Shown: in pieces, positions 1 through 7,262 of the stretch
Layout: every line of letters begins with the position of its first letter
How positions within the stretch are numbered: the stretch's first letter is position 1
Assembly (NCBI GenBank): GCA_947372575.1
Contig: CANBUF010000022.1
Span: 1-12,574 of the forward strand
Direction of reading: 5' to 3'
Length of the DNA stretch: 12,574 bases
Source: Alcaligenaceae bacterium
Lineage (GTDB): Bacteria; Pseudomonadota; Gammaproteobacteria; Burkholderiales; Burkholderiaceae
Notes under the pieces: generated by a model
Database searches by the model: none
Seen by the model: the letters and a program-made list of their open reading frames with translations, nothing else
What the model was told of the DNA's origin: nothing
Translations under genes and position numbers: made by a program

Positions 1-2592
1 ATTCTGACGGTCAAGGGTGTGGGACGCGTCAAGCGCATGGGCGGACTGAACCGCGAAATACTCGTTGAGCTCGACCCTGCGCGTATGGCCGCACTCAACA
101 TCACGGCAGCTGAAGTCTCAAGGCGTCTGAGACAAATCCAGCAAGAAGCCCCTGGTGGACGTGGTGATGTAGGCGGCGCCGAACAATCTGTGCGCACCAT
201 TGCTACGGTACTCACTGCAGGAGAAATTGGCAAACTCGACCTTTCGCTGGCGGATGGACGGCGCATCAGACTGGATCAGATTGCCAGCATTCGCGACACC
301 ACGGCAGAAAGACGATCGATTGCACTGGCCAATAGCCAGGCTGTCGTGGCGTTCGAAATCATGCGCAGCAAAGGTGCCAATGAAGTATCCGTGGCAAACG
401 CGGTCAAGACTACGGTTGCAGCACTTCGTGCATCGCACCCAGACATCGCGATGACTGAGGTCATCAATAACGTCAATGCAACGGAAGAAAACTTCGATGG
501 CTCGATGCACCTGCTCTACGAAGGTGCAATTCTTGCAGTGATTGTCGTATGGATTTTTTTACGTGACTGGCGCGCCACACTGGTTTCAGCGGCAGCCCTC
601 CCCCTTTCAGTGATTCCTACATTTTTAGGGATTTATCTGTTTGGTTTTACGCTCAACATGGTGACGCTACTGTCGCTTGCACTTGTTGTCGGCATACTTG
701 TCGACGATGCAATCGTTGAGGTCGAAAATATCGAGCGCCATTTGAATATGGGCAAGTCCCCGTTTCAGGCTGCGATGGATGCGGCAGATGAAATTGGTAT
801 GGCAGTAATTGCGACAACCTTTGCACTCGTATCCGTTTTTTTACCCACAGCATTTATGGCGGGTGTGCCAGGTAAATTTTTTAAGCAATTCGGCTGGACT
901 GCGGTCATTGCAATTCTTGCCTCTCTTGTGGTGGCGCGTTTACTCACACCCATGATGTCCGCCTATCTGCTCAAACCCGCAAAGCCAGAGACCCTCGCGC
1001 ACAAGCGCGATGGCTGGATAATGCACACGTACTTAAGAGCGGTGCGTTGGTGCCTGGCACACAGAATGATCACATTAATACTGGCTACCTTATTTTTTAT
1101 TGGTTCTATCGCTTTGGTGCCCTTATTACCAAAGGGCTTTGTTCCTCCTGGCGATCGTGGCCAGACCATCGTGAACATTGAACGTGCGCCTGGCAGTACC
1201 TTGGCAGAAACATTGCAAGCCACTGAACACGTGAGAGAGCTGCTTGAATCCCTCCCAGAAGTTGTCAGAACCTTCAGTTCAGTCGGTGCTGGCGTATCTG
1301 GCGATGTGTTTACCGGGGGAGCAGCACCCGAAGTGCGCAAAGCCGCAATTACCGTCATGCTGACGCATCGCTCAGCGCGTAAGGACAACCAGCAAAAAGT
1401 CGAAGAGAAAATTCGCAACCTGCTCGCCAATGAACCCGGTATTCGCATCACTGTCGGTCCACAGGATGTGGGCGTCAAAATGCAGATTGTGTTGCAAGGT
1501 GAAGATCCAGTTGCGTTGACACAAGCTGCCAGAGCTGCTGAACGTGACCTGCGAACTTTAAAAGGCGTGGGCAACATCCTGTCGGGTGCGAGTTTGGTCA
1601 GACCTGAAATCATCGTCAAACCAGATTTTGCCCGTGCAGCGGACCTGGGCGTCACGGCGCAGAACATTGCGGATACGCTTCGTATCGCAACCGCAGGTGA
1701 CTATGAGGTTGGGCTCCCCAAGCTCAATCTTTCCGAGCGACAAATACCGATTCGAGTCAAGCTTCCAGACTCCGCACGACAAGATCTGGCTGCGCTGGAG
1801 CGACTCACCATTGCTGGCCGTTACGGTCCTGTCATGCTGGGTAATGTGGCAACAGTCACGATGGACAGTGGTCCGGCGCAAATCAACAGACTAAATCGCA
1901 GTCGCAACATCACAATCGAGGTTGAACTCGGTCAACGACAACTCGGCGAGGTGTTTGCCGAAGCCATTGAGCTACCTAGCCTAAAAAACCTGCCTGCTGG
2001 CGTGCGTCGAACTGAACTAGGTGATACGCAGGAAATGCAAGCGCTATTCGGCAGTTTTGCGCTGGCCATGTCGATCGGTTTGCTTTGTATCTACATGGTG
2101 CTGGTGTTGCTGTTCCATGATTTTGTACAACCCATTACGATTCTTGGTGCGCTACCACTATCAATCGGTGGCGCGTTCGTGGCACTGTTACTGACAGGTA
2201 AGAGCTTCTCGATGCCGTCACTCATTGGCCTGCTCATGCTGATGGGAATTGTGACTAAGAACTCAATCCTTCTGGTCGAATATGTCATTGTCGCGCGTCG
2301 CAACGGCATGGAGAGGCGAGAAGCTTTGATTGATGCCTGCCACAAACGCGCGCGCCCCATCATCATGACGACCATTGCGATGACAGCAGGCATGTTGCCG
2401 ATTGCGCTGGGCTTTGGCTCTGATCCAAGTTTCCGCTCACCCATGTCCATTGCTGTGATCGGTGGCTTGATGACCTCTACGCTCTTAAGTTTACTGGTCA
2501 TTCCAGCCTTCTATACCTTCGTGGATGATGCTGAAGGCTGGGTACACAGACTCTTTAAATCTCGCAGCGCAACACCAGTCAAAGAGCATTGA
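1..2592 (+). CDS. RND efflux transporter permease subunit (HAE1/AcrB-like), 5'-truncated by window edge
   Basis: This is an inner-membrane proton-driven multidrug efflux permease of the RND superfamily; family members work in a trimer with a periplasmic adaptor and an outer-membrane channel. The frame is open from base 1, so the start lies outside the window. The 863 visible codons compare with about 1020-1080 in the family, so roughly 170-190 N-terminal residues are missing. Visible parts are porter-domain sequence (codons 7-160), a first membrane bundle (about 168-330), a second porter region (about 375-680) and the C-terminal membrane bundle (about 685-845). The proton-relay acidic pair in TM4 is at codons 235-236 (GILVDDAIVEVENIERH; bases 703-708). 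The TM10 lysine is at codon 753 (GIVTKNSILLVEY; base 2257). Both match the AcrB D407/D408 and K940 positions, so the pump looks functional. Substrate cannot be deduced. Adaptor genes would be expected upstream, outside the window. Confidence 0.95.
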   Translation: MLTVKGVGRVKRMGGLNREILVELDPARMAALNITAAEVSRRLRQIQQEAPGGRGDVGGAEQSVRTIATVLTAGEIGKLDLSLADGRRIRLDQIASIRDTTAERRSIALANSQAVVAFEIMRSKGANEVSVANAVKTTVAALRASHPDIAMTEVINNVNATEENFDGSMHLLYEGAILAVIVVWIFLRDWRATLVSAAALPLSVIPTFLGIYLFGFTLNMVTLLSLALVVGILVDDAIVEVENIERHLNMGKSPFQAAMDAADEIGMAVIATTFALVSVFLPTAFMAGVPGKFFKQFGWTAVIAILASLVVARLLTPMMSAYLLKPAKPETLAHKRDGWIMHTYLRAVRWCLAHRMITLILATLFFIGSIALVPLLPKGFVPPGDRGQTIVNIERAPGSTLAETLQATEHVRELLESLPEVVRTFSSVGAGVSGDVFTGGAAPEVRKAAITVMLTHRSARKDNQQKVEEKIRNLLANEPGIRITVGPQDVGVKMQIVLQGEDPVALTQAARAAERDLRTLKGVGNILSGASLVRPEIIVKPDFARAADLGVTAQNIADTLRIATAGDYEVGLPKLNLSERQIPIRVKLPDSARQDLAALERLTIAGRYGPVMLGNVATVTMDSGPAQINRLNRSRNITIEVELGQRQLGEVFAEAIELPSLKNLPAGVRRTELGDTQEMQALFGSFALAMSIGLLCIYMVLVLLFHDFVQPITILGALPLSIGGAFVALLLTGKSFSMPSLIGLLMLMGIVTKNSILLVEYVIVARRNGMERREALIDACHKRARPIIMTTIAMTAGMLPIALGFGSDPSFRSPMSIAVIGGLMTSTLLSLLVIPAFYTFVDDAEGWVHRLFKSRSATPVKEH

Positions 2593-2617
2593 GCAGACTG
2601 CACTGTGGCGGATCAAC

Positions 2618-2649
2618 CATTGCAGCGCACCCAAATGTGCGCTGCAATG
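2618..2649 (+). terminator. Perfect 13-bp inverted repeat after the RND gene (terminator-like, no U-tract)
   Basis: The arms CATTGCAGCGCAC (2618-2630) and GTGCGCTGCAATG (2637-2649) are exactly complementary around a 6-base loop (2631-2636), starting 26 bases after the RND stop codon. The stem is long and GC-rich, so the RNA hairpin should be very stable. There is no T-run after it, so it is not a canonical intrinsic terminator. It may be an attenuator, an mRNA 3'-end stabiliser, a Rho-assisted terminator or a protein-binding site. Confidence 0.6.
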
Positions 2650-2746
2650 CACAACCGATTCCTTGATGAATGAAGCAAGTTTGACTGGCCATGTACCAAG
2701 CCAGCAGGTAGGATCAGCTCTATTATTTACTTCGCTGAGGTCAGCC

Positions 2747-3841
2747 ATGTACTTGTTAACAGTGATCGCACCACTAAAAAAAACACTTTCTCTTGTTATC
2801 GTCAGCATTGCTGCAATCACCCTTAGCGGCTGTGCGACGCAGTCAACTCCGATCCGAGAGAGCAGTCAGGCATCGAGTCAAACGCAACTCGTGGTCGAAG
2901 AATTCATGATCCCGAGCGCAGACAAAGATATCAAACTCTATGTCCGCAACAAACGTCTGCCGAGCATGACGAGCTTTAACAAAGACAATGTTTTGCTCTT
3001 TGTCCACGGTGCGACCTACCCATCCGAAACGGGTTTTGATTTAAAACTGGACGATCTGTCATGGATGGATGTCTTAGCGCAGCAAGGCTTCGACGTCTAT
3101 ATGGTTGATGTGCGCGGATATGGAAAATCCACGCGCCCCGCAACAATGGATCAGCCTGCTGGAGGCAACCGTCCCATCGCGGATACCAATACAGCCGCGC
3201 TCGATTACGCTGCAGCTGCAGACTGGGTACGCAATCGCCGATCCGTAGAAAAAATCAATGTGCTCGGCCACTCTTGGGGCACAGCCATTACCGCCCTATA
3301 CACCAGCCGTCACTCCGACAAGGTCAACCGCCTAGTCCTCTATGCACCAGTATGGCTGCGTAAAACAGCCTCATTGACCGACGCAGGTGGAGAGCTGGGA
3401 TCCTACCGTACAGTCACGATAGACCAGGCCAGAAAGCGCAAGGATACCGGTCTCAAAGCAGGTCAGAACCCTCAGCCAGATGCCTGGTTTGAAATTTGGG
3501 CAAAAGAAACATTTGCCTCAGACCCTGTTGGCTCCAAGGCAGACCCAAAGTTTGTCCGGGCGCCAAATGGCAGCGTACAGGATAGCCGTATATTCTGGAG
3601 CGCAGGAAAACCTGTTTATGATCCAGCCTTGATCAAGGTTCCTACGATGCTGATTCTCGCAGAGTGGGATGCCGATACCCCACTCTATATGGCCGAGACG
3701 CTATTCCCGTTGCTGACCAATGCCAATCCTAAAAAGCTTGTCATCCTGAGCGAAGGTACACATTCGATTATGAATGAAGTGAAGCGCTTTAGCCTTTTTA
3801 ACGAAGTGAGTCGTTTTTACAAAGATGGAGTCTTGCCATAA
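2747..3841 (+). CDS. Alpha/beta hydrolase, predicted lipoprotein
   Basis: A 364-residue serine hydrolase of the alpha/beta-hydrolase fold; the substrate is unknown. An N-terminal signal with basic residues K11-K12, a hydrophobic core and the lipobox LSGC ends at Cys29, so the protein should be lipid-anchored. Ala at +2 argues for the outer membrane under the E. coli sorting rule. Visible elements are the oxyanion-hole HG at 87-88 (FVHGATY), the nucleophile elbow GHSWG with Ser176, a probable catalytic Asp at 308 or 310 (LAEWDADTP) and catalytic His339 (EGTHSIMNE). The ATG at 2747 was chosen because GAGG (2737-2740) sits 6 bases upstream and it places the lipobox at a normal distance. The frame stays open further upstream to an ATG at 2525, but that start would overlap the RND gene and bury the signal peptide. 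A TATTAT at 2721-2726 could be a -10 element, but no good -35 is seen. Confidence 0.87.
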   Translation: MYLLTVIAPLKKTLSLVIVSIAAITLSGCATQSTPIRESSQASSQTQLVVEEFMIPSADKDIKLYVRNKRLPSMTSFNKDNVLLFVHGATYPSETGFDLKLDDLSWMDVLAQQGFDVYMVDVRGYGKSTRPATMDQPAGGNRPIADTNTAALDYAAAADWVRNRRSVEKINVLGHSWGTAITALYTSRHSDKVNRLVLYAPVWLRKTASLTDAGGELGSYRTVTIDQARKRKDTGLKAGQNPQPDAWFEIWAKETFASDPVGSKADPKFVRAPNGSVQDSRIFWSAGKPVYDPALIKVPTMLILAEWDADTPLYMAETLFPLLTNANPKKLVILSEGTHSIMNEVKRFSLFNEVSRFYKDGVLP

Positions 3842-3893
3842 ACAGCACGTCCAATCAGTGTATTAATCAGCACTTCCCAACACTGAATTAAAT

Positions 3894-3943
3894 AACACCT
3901 GGCGATCATTGAAATAAAGAAACAATGATCGCAAGTGTTTTTT
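3894..3943 (+). terminator. Rho-independent terminator between convergent genes
   Basis: A perfect 10-bp stem, GCGATCATTG (3902-3911) with CAATGATCGC (3923-3932), closes an 11-base A-rich loop. Outer arms AACAC (3894-3898) and GTGTT (3935-3939) extend it across a small internal loop, and a run of six T (3938-3943) follows. This is a canonical intrinsic terminator for the hydrolase gene ending at 3841. Read on the minus strand the same stem is followed by a weaker T-rich stretch (GTTATTTAATT), so it may also end the minus-strand group, whose last stop lies at 3972. Confidence 0.85.
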
Positions 3944-3971
3944 GAACGAACAGAAACCGAAAAATGAGCAT

Positions 3972-5285
3972 TTAATTCAGAGGCATCCCTGCGGCTAAAA
4001 GTACGATCGAGAGACTCGTAGCCATTGCTTTGACCATGGGTTCTTTTTCAACGTCGATCCACTCATCCAGTGAGTGAGAGCGTGCGCTCTTTTCTGGCGC
4101 AGAACGTCCAATCGTCAGCGCTGGGATACCGAGGCTCATCGGCATATTTGAATCAGTTGAACTCCAGCGGAAATTTGTTTTATAGCCCCCAGCCTCAATC
4201 GCTGCCTTGGTCTGCATCACAAAAGGCGTATCCGCCTTGGTTTGTCCTGCTGGCCGATCACCAATCAATTTTGAGTCTACCGATATCTTGCCTTCTTTGG
4301 TCGAACGTGCGAAGTTTTCAGTTTCAGCGGCTTGCTCGACAATTTGCAGCAGTCGATCTTCTACACGTTTGAGCTCAACGACCGACTCAGACCGCATATC
4401 GACATCCATCCAGGCATCAACTGGAATTGAATTGACAGAAGTCCCCCCTCCGATCAGACCAATGCTATAGGTCGTTTTAGGAGAAGCGGGCACCTGGATT
4501 CTTGAAAAAGCATCTGATGCTTGAGCTAAGGCATACATCGGACTCACCAGGCCAAACGCACCAAAACTATGCCCACCCGGTCCCTTATAGGTGATGCGAT
4601 AGCGCTTTGAGCCTACCCCACCATTTGTAATGCCCTCGACGCCACCGGATTCAATTGAAAAAAAGCTCTTCAACTTGCCCGTATATTCGCCTTTTGTAAA
4701 CAAATAGCGCACGCCTCTTAAATCTCCAGGACCTTCTTCACCGACTGTTCCTACAAACAGAATATCGTCATTGGTGTTGATCTTTGCTTCGTTCATTGCC
4801 CGTACATAAGCAAGAATGACGGAAAGGCTCATGGTGTCATCCCCCACACCAGGCGCATATAATTTTGTGCCTTCACGTCGGACTTTCAAATCTGTACCTG
4901 CCGGGAATACTGTATCGAGATGTGCAGACACCACAACAAATTTTCCATCACTCTTGATGCCTTTTCTCACCCCTAGCACATTCCCCTCCTGATCGATCTT
5001 CACGTCAACCAGACCAACTTCCTTAAACATTTTTTCGTAGACTTTGGCCCGAACCTCCTCTTTAAATGGCGGTGCGGGAATTTCGGTGAGCATGATGCAC
5101 TCGTCGACAATCCGGGTATGTTGACGATCCAGCGAAGCTCTGGCTATCGCAAAGGCTGGACTTGAATTGATACGAGCGACTTCTGCCGCGTAGTCATTAG
5201 CCTGTGCTCTTGACGCTGTTGTGACACTGAGACTGACGACTGCGCAAAAAATACTGATGCTCCGGATCCAGATGAAAGTTCGCAT
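3972..5285 (-). CDS. M20 family metallopeptidase, exported (PepT-like)
   Basis: A 437-residue protein related to M20/M25/M40 dizinc peptidases, closest by eye to the peptidase T-like branch. The N-terminus (about 1-29, ending in an AQA-like cleavage site) is a probable Sec signal peptide, so it should act in the periplasm. Metal and catalytic motifs are present in order: SAHLDTVFPAG (His122, Asp124), GVGDDT (Asp149/150, bridging ligand), GEEGPGD (Glu183/Glu184, catalytic base region), IESGG (Glu212) and RSHSLDEW (His404). The dimerisation-domain signature GPGGHSFGAFG is at 235-245. All expected ligands are present, so it is probably active as an aminopeptidase, dipeptidase or amidohydrolase; the exact substrate is unknown. 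The start is supported by GGAG (complement of 5294-5297), 8 bases upstream. It is the last gene of the minus-strand group and is separated from the preceding gene by 96 bases holding a tandem repeat. Confidence 0.88.
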   Translation of the reverse strand: MRTFIWIRSISIFCAVVSLSVTTASRAQANDYAAEVARINSSPAFAIARASLDRQHTRIVDECIMLTEIPAPPFKEEVRAKVYEKMFKEVGLVDVKIDQEGNVLGVRKGIKSDGKFVVVSAHLDTVFPAGTDLKVRREGTKLYAPGVGDDTMSLSVILAYVRAMNEAKINTNDDILFVGTVGEEGPGDLRGVRYLFTKGEYTGKLKSFFSIESGGVEGITNGGVGSKRYRITYKGPGGHSFGAFGLVSPMYALAQASDAFSRIQVPASPKTTYSIGLIGGGTSVNSIPVDAWMDVDMRSESVVELKRVEDRLLQIVEQAAETENFARSTKEGKISVDSKLIGDRPAGQTKADTPFVMQTKAAIEAGGYKTNFRWSSTDSNMPMSLGIPALTIGRSAPEKSARSHSLDEWIDVEKEPMVKAMATSLSIVLLAAGMPLN

Positions 5286-5332
5286 ATAAATATCTCCAAT
5301 GATTCGTTCGCAGCACTTGATTACAGAGAACT

Positions 5333-5388
5333 TCTTAAATCACTTAACTTGAATCACCAAACTTAAATTACTTGCCTAGAATCACTTC
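5333..5388. repeat. Four degenerate tandem copies of a 14-bp unit
   Basis: Four consecutive 14-base blocks align without gaps: TCTTAAATCACTTA (5333-5346), ACTTGAATCACCAA (5347-5360), ACTTAAATTACTTG (5361-5374) and CCTAGAATCACTTC (5375-5388). The consensus is roughly ACTTRAATCACTTN. The last copy covers the stop codon (5382-5384) and final codons of the peroxidase-related gene on the minus strand; the other three lie in the gap before the M20 peptidase. The function is unknown. It could be a set of protein-binding sites or the result of local duplication. Confidence 0.6.
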
Positions 5389-5396
5389 TTAGGCAA
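5372..5396 (-). other. Weak hairpin over the end of the peroxidase-related gene
   Basis: TTGCCTA (5372-5378) and TAGGCAA (5390-5396) form a 7-bp stem around 11 bases that include the minus-strand stop codon. Downstream on the minus strand the sequence is AT-rich but has no clean T-run. At best this is a weak attenuator or partial terminator between the two minus-strand genes. It overlaps the 14-bp tandem repeat. Confidence 0.3.
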
Positions 5397-6002
5397 ACGA
5401 CCCAACAGATAAAACTCATCATTCGGACGCATGGAGATCGTATTGGCAATACGATTCGACATGCCAAAGAATGCAGTGATGGAAGTAATGTCCCAGATGT
5501 CCTCATCATCAAAGCCGTGCGCATACAGCAAGGCATAGTCCTCATCGCCGACAGACTGCGAATCCAGACAGACCTTGATTGCGAAATCGAGCATGGCATG
5601 CTGTCTGGGTGTGATGTCCGCTTTGTGATGATTGACTGCGACCTGATCGGCAATCTGCGGATTTTTTGCATAAATGCGCAAAATCGCACCATGTGCCATC
5701 ACGCAATATAAACAGTTATTCTTGGCGCTCGTCGCGGTCACGATCATTTCGCGATCAGCTTTAGTCAGACTGCCTGTATCTTTGACCATCAATGCATCGT
5801 GATAAGCAAAAAATGCCCGGAATTCATCTGGGCGCCTGGCAAGCGTCAGAAAGACATTTGGGACAAAGCCGGATTTTTCCTGAACAAGTAAAATTTTTTC
5901 ACGAATATCATCCGGCAAATTTTCGAGTGCGGGAATGGCATAACGTGAAACGGGCTTTGCGCTTGAGATAGGATTAGCCGGTTGTTGTGCTTGTGATGTC
6001 AT
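5382..6002 (-). CDS. Peroxidase-related / carboxymuconolactone decarboxylase-like (AhpD-fold) protein
   Basis: A 206-residue protein of the AhpD/CMD fold, matching the longer 'uncharacterised peroxidase-related enzyme' subgroup in length and layout. The redox core is NNCLYCVMAH, with Cys97, Cys100 and His104, the CxxC...H arrangement used by AhpD-type proteins to reduce peroxide-linked partners. An upstream helix REMIVTATSAKN and the downstream HHKADITPRQHAMLDFA region are typical of the family. There is no signal peptide (the first 20 residues are polar), so it is predicted cytoplasmic. A weak AGAG lies 6 bases upstream of the ATG at 6002. It sits 71 bases after the flavin reductase-like gene on the same strand, suggesting co-transcription and a redox or catabolic role. 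The physiological substrate is unknown. Confidence 0.82.
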   Translation of the reverse strand: MTSQAQQPANPISSAKPVSRYAIPALENLPDDIREKILLVQEKSGFVPNVFLTLARRPDEFRAFFAYHDALMVKDTGSLTKADREMIVTATSAKNNCLYCVMAHGAILRIYAKNPQIADQVAVNHHKADITPRQHAMLDFAIKVCLDSQSVGDEDYALLYAHGFDDEDIWDITSITAFFGMSNRIANTISMRPNDEFYLLGRLPKK

Positions 6003-6073
6003 TGTGGTCTCTGGTTATATTTTTCTGGTTCACACACTAGAATTGCGAATCATCAAAGGCATGCTGGCATTGG

Positions 6074-6703
6074 TCACTTTGCCGCAACGTATTCCTTGGG
6101 TCGTACCATTTCAAACAAGCTATTGACTTCAACATAGTCGCCGCGGTACCCGCAACGTCCAAGCGGCCTAGCAGCCGCCGTATCAAAAATTCCATCTTTT
6201 AAAAATTCATCATTAATATGGACGCCCACAACCTCACCGAGCGTGAGCCAATTATTGATCAACTCACCTTTGGCATTTTTCATCTGACGCGTTTCAATCA
6301 GTTTGCACTCAAGGGCAGCAATCGCTCGCGCAACACGCGGGACACGCACAATCGTTGACGGTGCAGAAGCCAGTCCTGCGTACTGCATTTCATCCACGCC
6401 AGGCTCAAGCGTTGCAGACGTGATATTCATTTCGTTTGCAAGTTCAGCACCGACAAAATTAGCGACAAACTCTCCGACTGCATCGATATTGTTGACACTA
6501 TCTTTACGTGTAACAGCCGTAGAGAAGCCAATAATCGGTGGTGAATCAGAAAAAGCGTTAAAAAAGCTATACGGTGCAAGATTCACGCGCCCCTGCAAAT
6601 CAATACTCGAAATCCATCCGATCGGTCGGGGTGCGACGATCGCTTTAAATGGATTATGGGGTAAACCATGACCTTTAGTCGGTTCGTAGAAATAATCGCT
6701 CAT
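6074..6703 (-). CDS. Flavin reductase-like FMN-binding split-barrel protein (DIM6/NTAB type)
   Basis: A 209-residue protein with the split-barrel FMN-binding fold used by flavin reductases and flavoredoxin-like proteins. The family pattern is clear near the N-terminus: APRPIGWISSID (24-35) followed by GRVNLAPYSFFNAFSDSPP (38-56), then GFSTAVTRKDSVNNI (59-73) and EFVANFV (78-84). Such proteins bind FMN and reduce free flavin or small substrates with NAD(P)H. The ATG at 6703 was chosen because AAAAGGA (complement of 6709-6715) sits 5 bases upstream and the protein begins with the usual short MSDYFYEP leader. An in-frame ATG ten codons further upstream (6733) has no comparable site. It is probably the first gene of the minus-strand group ahead of the peroxidase-related and M20 genes. 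No partner monooxygenase is visible in the window. Confidence 0.85.
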   Translation of the reverse strand: MSDYFYEPTKGHGLPHNPFKAIVAPRPIGWISSIDLQGRVNLAPYSFFNAFSDSPPIIGFSTAVTRKDSVNNIDAVGEFVANFVGAELANEMNITSATLEPGVDEMQYAGLASAPSTIVRVPRVARAIAALECKLIETRQMKNAKGELINNWLTLGEVVGVHINDEFLKDGIFDTAAARPLGRCGYRGDYVEVNSLFEMVRPKEYVAAK

Positions 6704-6786
6704 TTCAATCCTTTTCAAATGTATGCTCAACATCTCAGCATGCCGTTCGGTCAGGCGTCAAGACATACGCCATTCTGTTATGAAAA

Positions 6787-6814
6787 TTAACGTCACGCCT
6801 CTGAAGGCTATACT
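6787..6814 (+). promoter_or_regulatory. Candidate sigma70 promoter for the small Hc1-like gene
   Basis: TTAACG (6787-6792) is followed after 16 bases by TATACT (6809-6814), matching four and five of six consensus positions. The predicted transcript would start near 6821, about 45 bases before the ATG at 6865. It lies in the 161-bp divergent gap upstream of the flavin reductase-like gene. It was found by eye only. Confidence 0.45.
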
Positions 6815-6864
6815 GAATTCGTATTGCATTATTAAGACTCATTATCTGATATTCAAGGAATAAA

Positions 6865-7116
6865 ATGTCACATCACGATAAGATCATTGCCGCTTTTGAA
6901 ACATACCAGGCCGAGAACGCAAAGTTCACAGAAAAAGGCGTGAAAGCCTCAGCTGCACGTGCGCGTAAGGCTTTGCAAGAAATTGCAGGTTCGTGCAAAG
7001 AGCGCCGCAAAGAAATTACCGCAGAAAAGGAGGCGCTCGAAGCCCAGGCTGCTCCAAAAGTTGCTGGCAAAGGGATGTCCCAGGATGCCGCGCGTCACGC
7101 TCACGTCCGTAAATAA
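6865..7116 (+). CDS. Small basic helical protein, histone H1-like (Hc1-type) candidate
   Basis: An 83-residue protein with about 17 Lys/Arg against 11 Asp/Glu. Residues 5-60 look like continuous amphipathic helix, with KASAARARKALQEIAGSCKE at 27-46 and RRKEITAEKE at 48-57. The AxRxRKAL...KERRKEI pattern resembles the helical half of chlamydial Hc1-type histone H1-like proteins, small nucleoid-associated DNA-binding proteins. The tail (61-83) is Ala/Lys/His-rich and probably disordered. A strong ribosome site AAGGAA (6855-6860) sits just before the ATG. The gene has its own promoter candidate and a hairpin 37 bases after the stop, so it is likely monocistronic. DNA binding is inferred from resemblance and charge; it could instead be an unrelated small coiled-coil protein. 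Confidence 0.7.
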   Translation: MSHHDKIIAAFETYQAENAKFTEKGVKASAARARKALQEIAGSCKERRKEITAEKEALEAQAAPKVAGKGMSQDAARHAHVRK

Positions 7117-7152
7117 ATCGTAAAGCGAATAACGCGAGTTCAACTCTGAATC

Positions 7153-7174
7153 AAATGGCCCTTTAGGGCCATTT
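7153..7174 (+). terminator. Hairpin terminator after the Hc1-like gene
   Basis: AAATGGCCC (7153-7161) and GGGCCATTT (7166-7174) form a perfect 9-bp stem with a 4-base loop, 37 bases after the stop codon. The A-stretch and T-stretch are part of the stem, and only a loose T-rich region (AGATATTGTTG) follows. It is probably a moderate intrinsic terminator and nearly symmetric in both directions. Confidence 0.7.
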
Positions 7175-7202
7175 AGATATTGTTGAGCAGGATGAATGAA
7201 CA

Positions 7203-7223
7203 TGACCATCATTAGAATGGTCA
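7203..7223. promoter_or_regulatory. Inverted repeat, possible operator for the oxidoreductase operon
   Basis: The arms TGACCAT (7203-7209) and ATGGTCA (7217-7223) are perfectly complementary around a 7-base spacer, and the repeat ends 37 bases before the ATG pair at 7260/7263. The length and symmetry fit a dimeric regulator site such as those of TetR or MarR families. A TAGAAT (7213-7218) inside it resembles a -10 box, though no good -35 was found. No regulator gene is in the window, so the binding protein is unknown. Confidence 0.4.
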
Positions 7224-7262
7224 GTAAATCTACAAAATCTATTCAACCGAGACAAGGCAATG

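Noticed and set aside
963..1667. Long open frame on the minus strand (234 codons) inside the RND gene
   Set aside because: The plus strand encodes a clear RND permease with conserved motifs, and the antisense translation shows no recognisable domain.
2525..2746. In-frame upstream extension of the alpha/beta hydrolase
   Set aside because: It would overlap the RND gene, lacks a good ribosome site and would place the lipobox about 100 residues into the protein. The ATG at 2747 explains the signal peptide.
3855..3886. 7-bp inverted repeat TCAGTGT/ACACTGA after the hydrolase stop
   Set aside because: It has a long 18-base loop and short arms, and the much stronger terminator immediately follows.
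6704..6733. Ten-codon longer start for the flavin reductase-like gene
   Set aside because: AAAAGGA lies within this stretch, correctly spaced for the ATG at 6703; the upstream ATG has no such site.
6753..6800. GGCGT/ACGCC elements in the divergent gap before the Hc1-like gene
   Set aside because: The arms are only 5-6 bases with unequal spacing, easily due to chance, so they are not called as operators.
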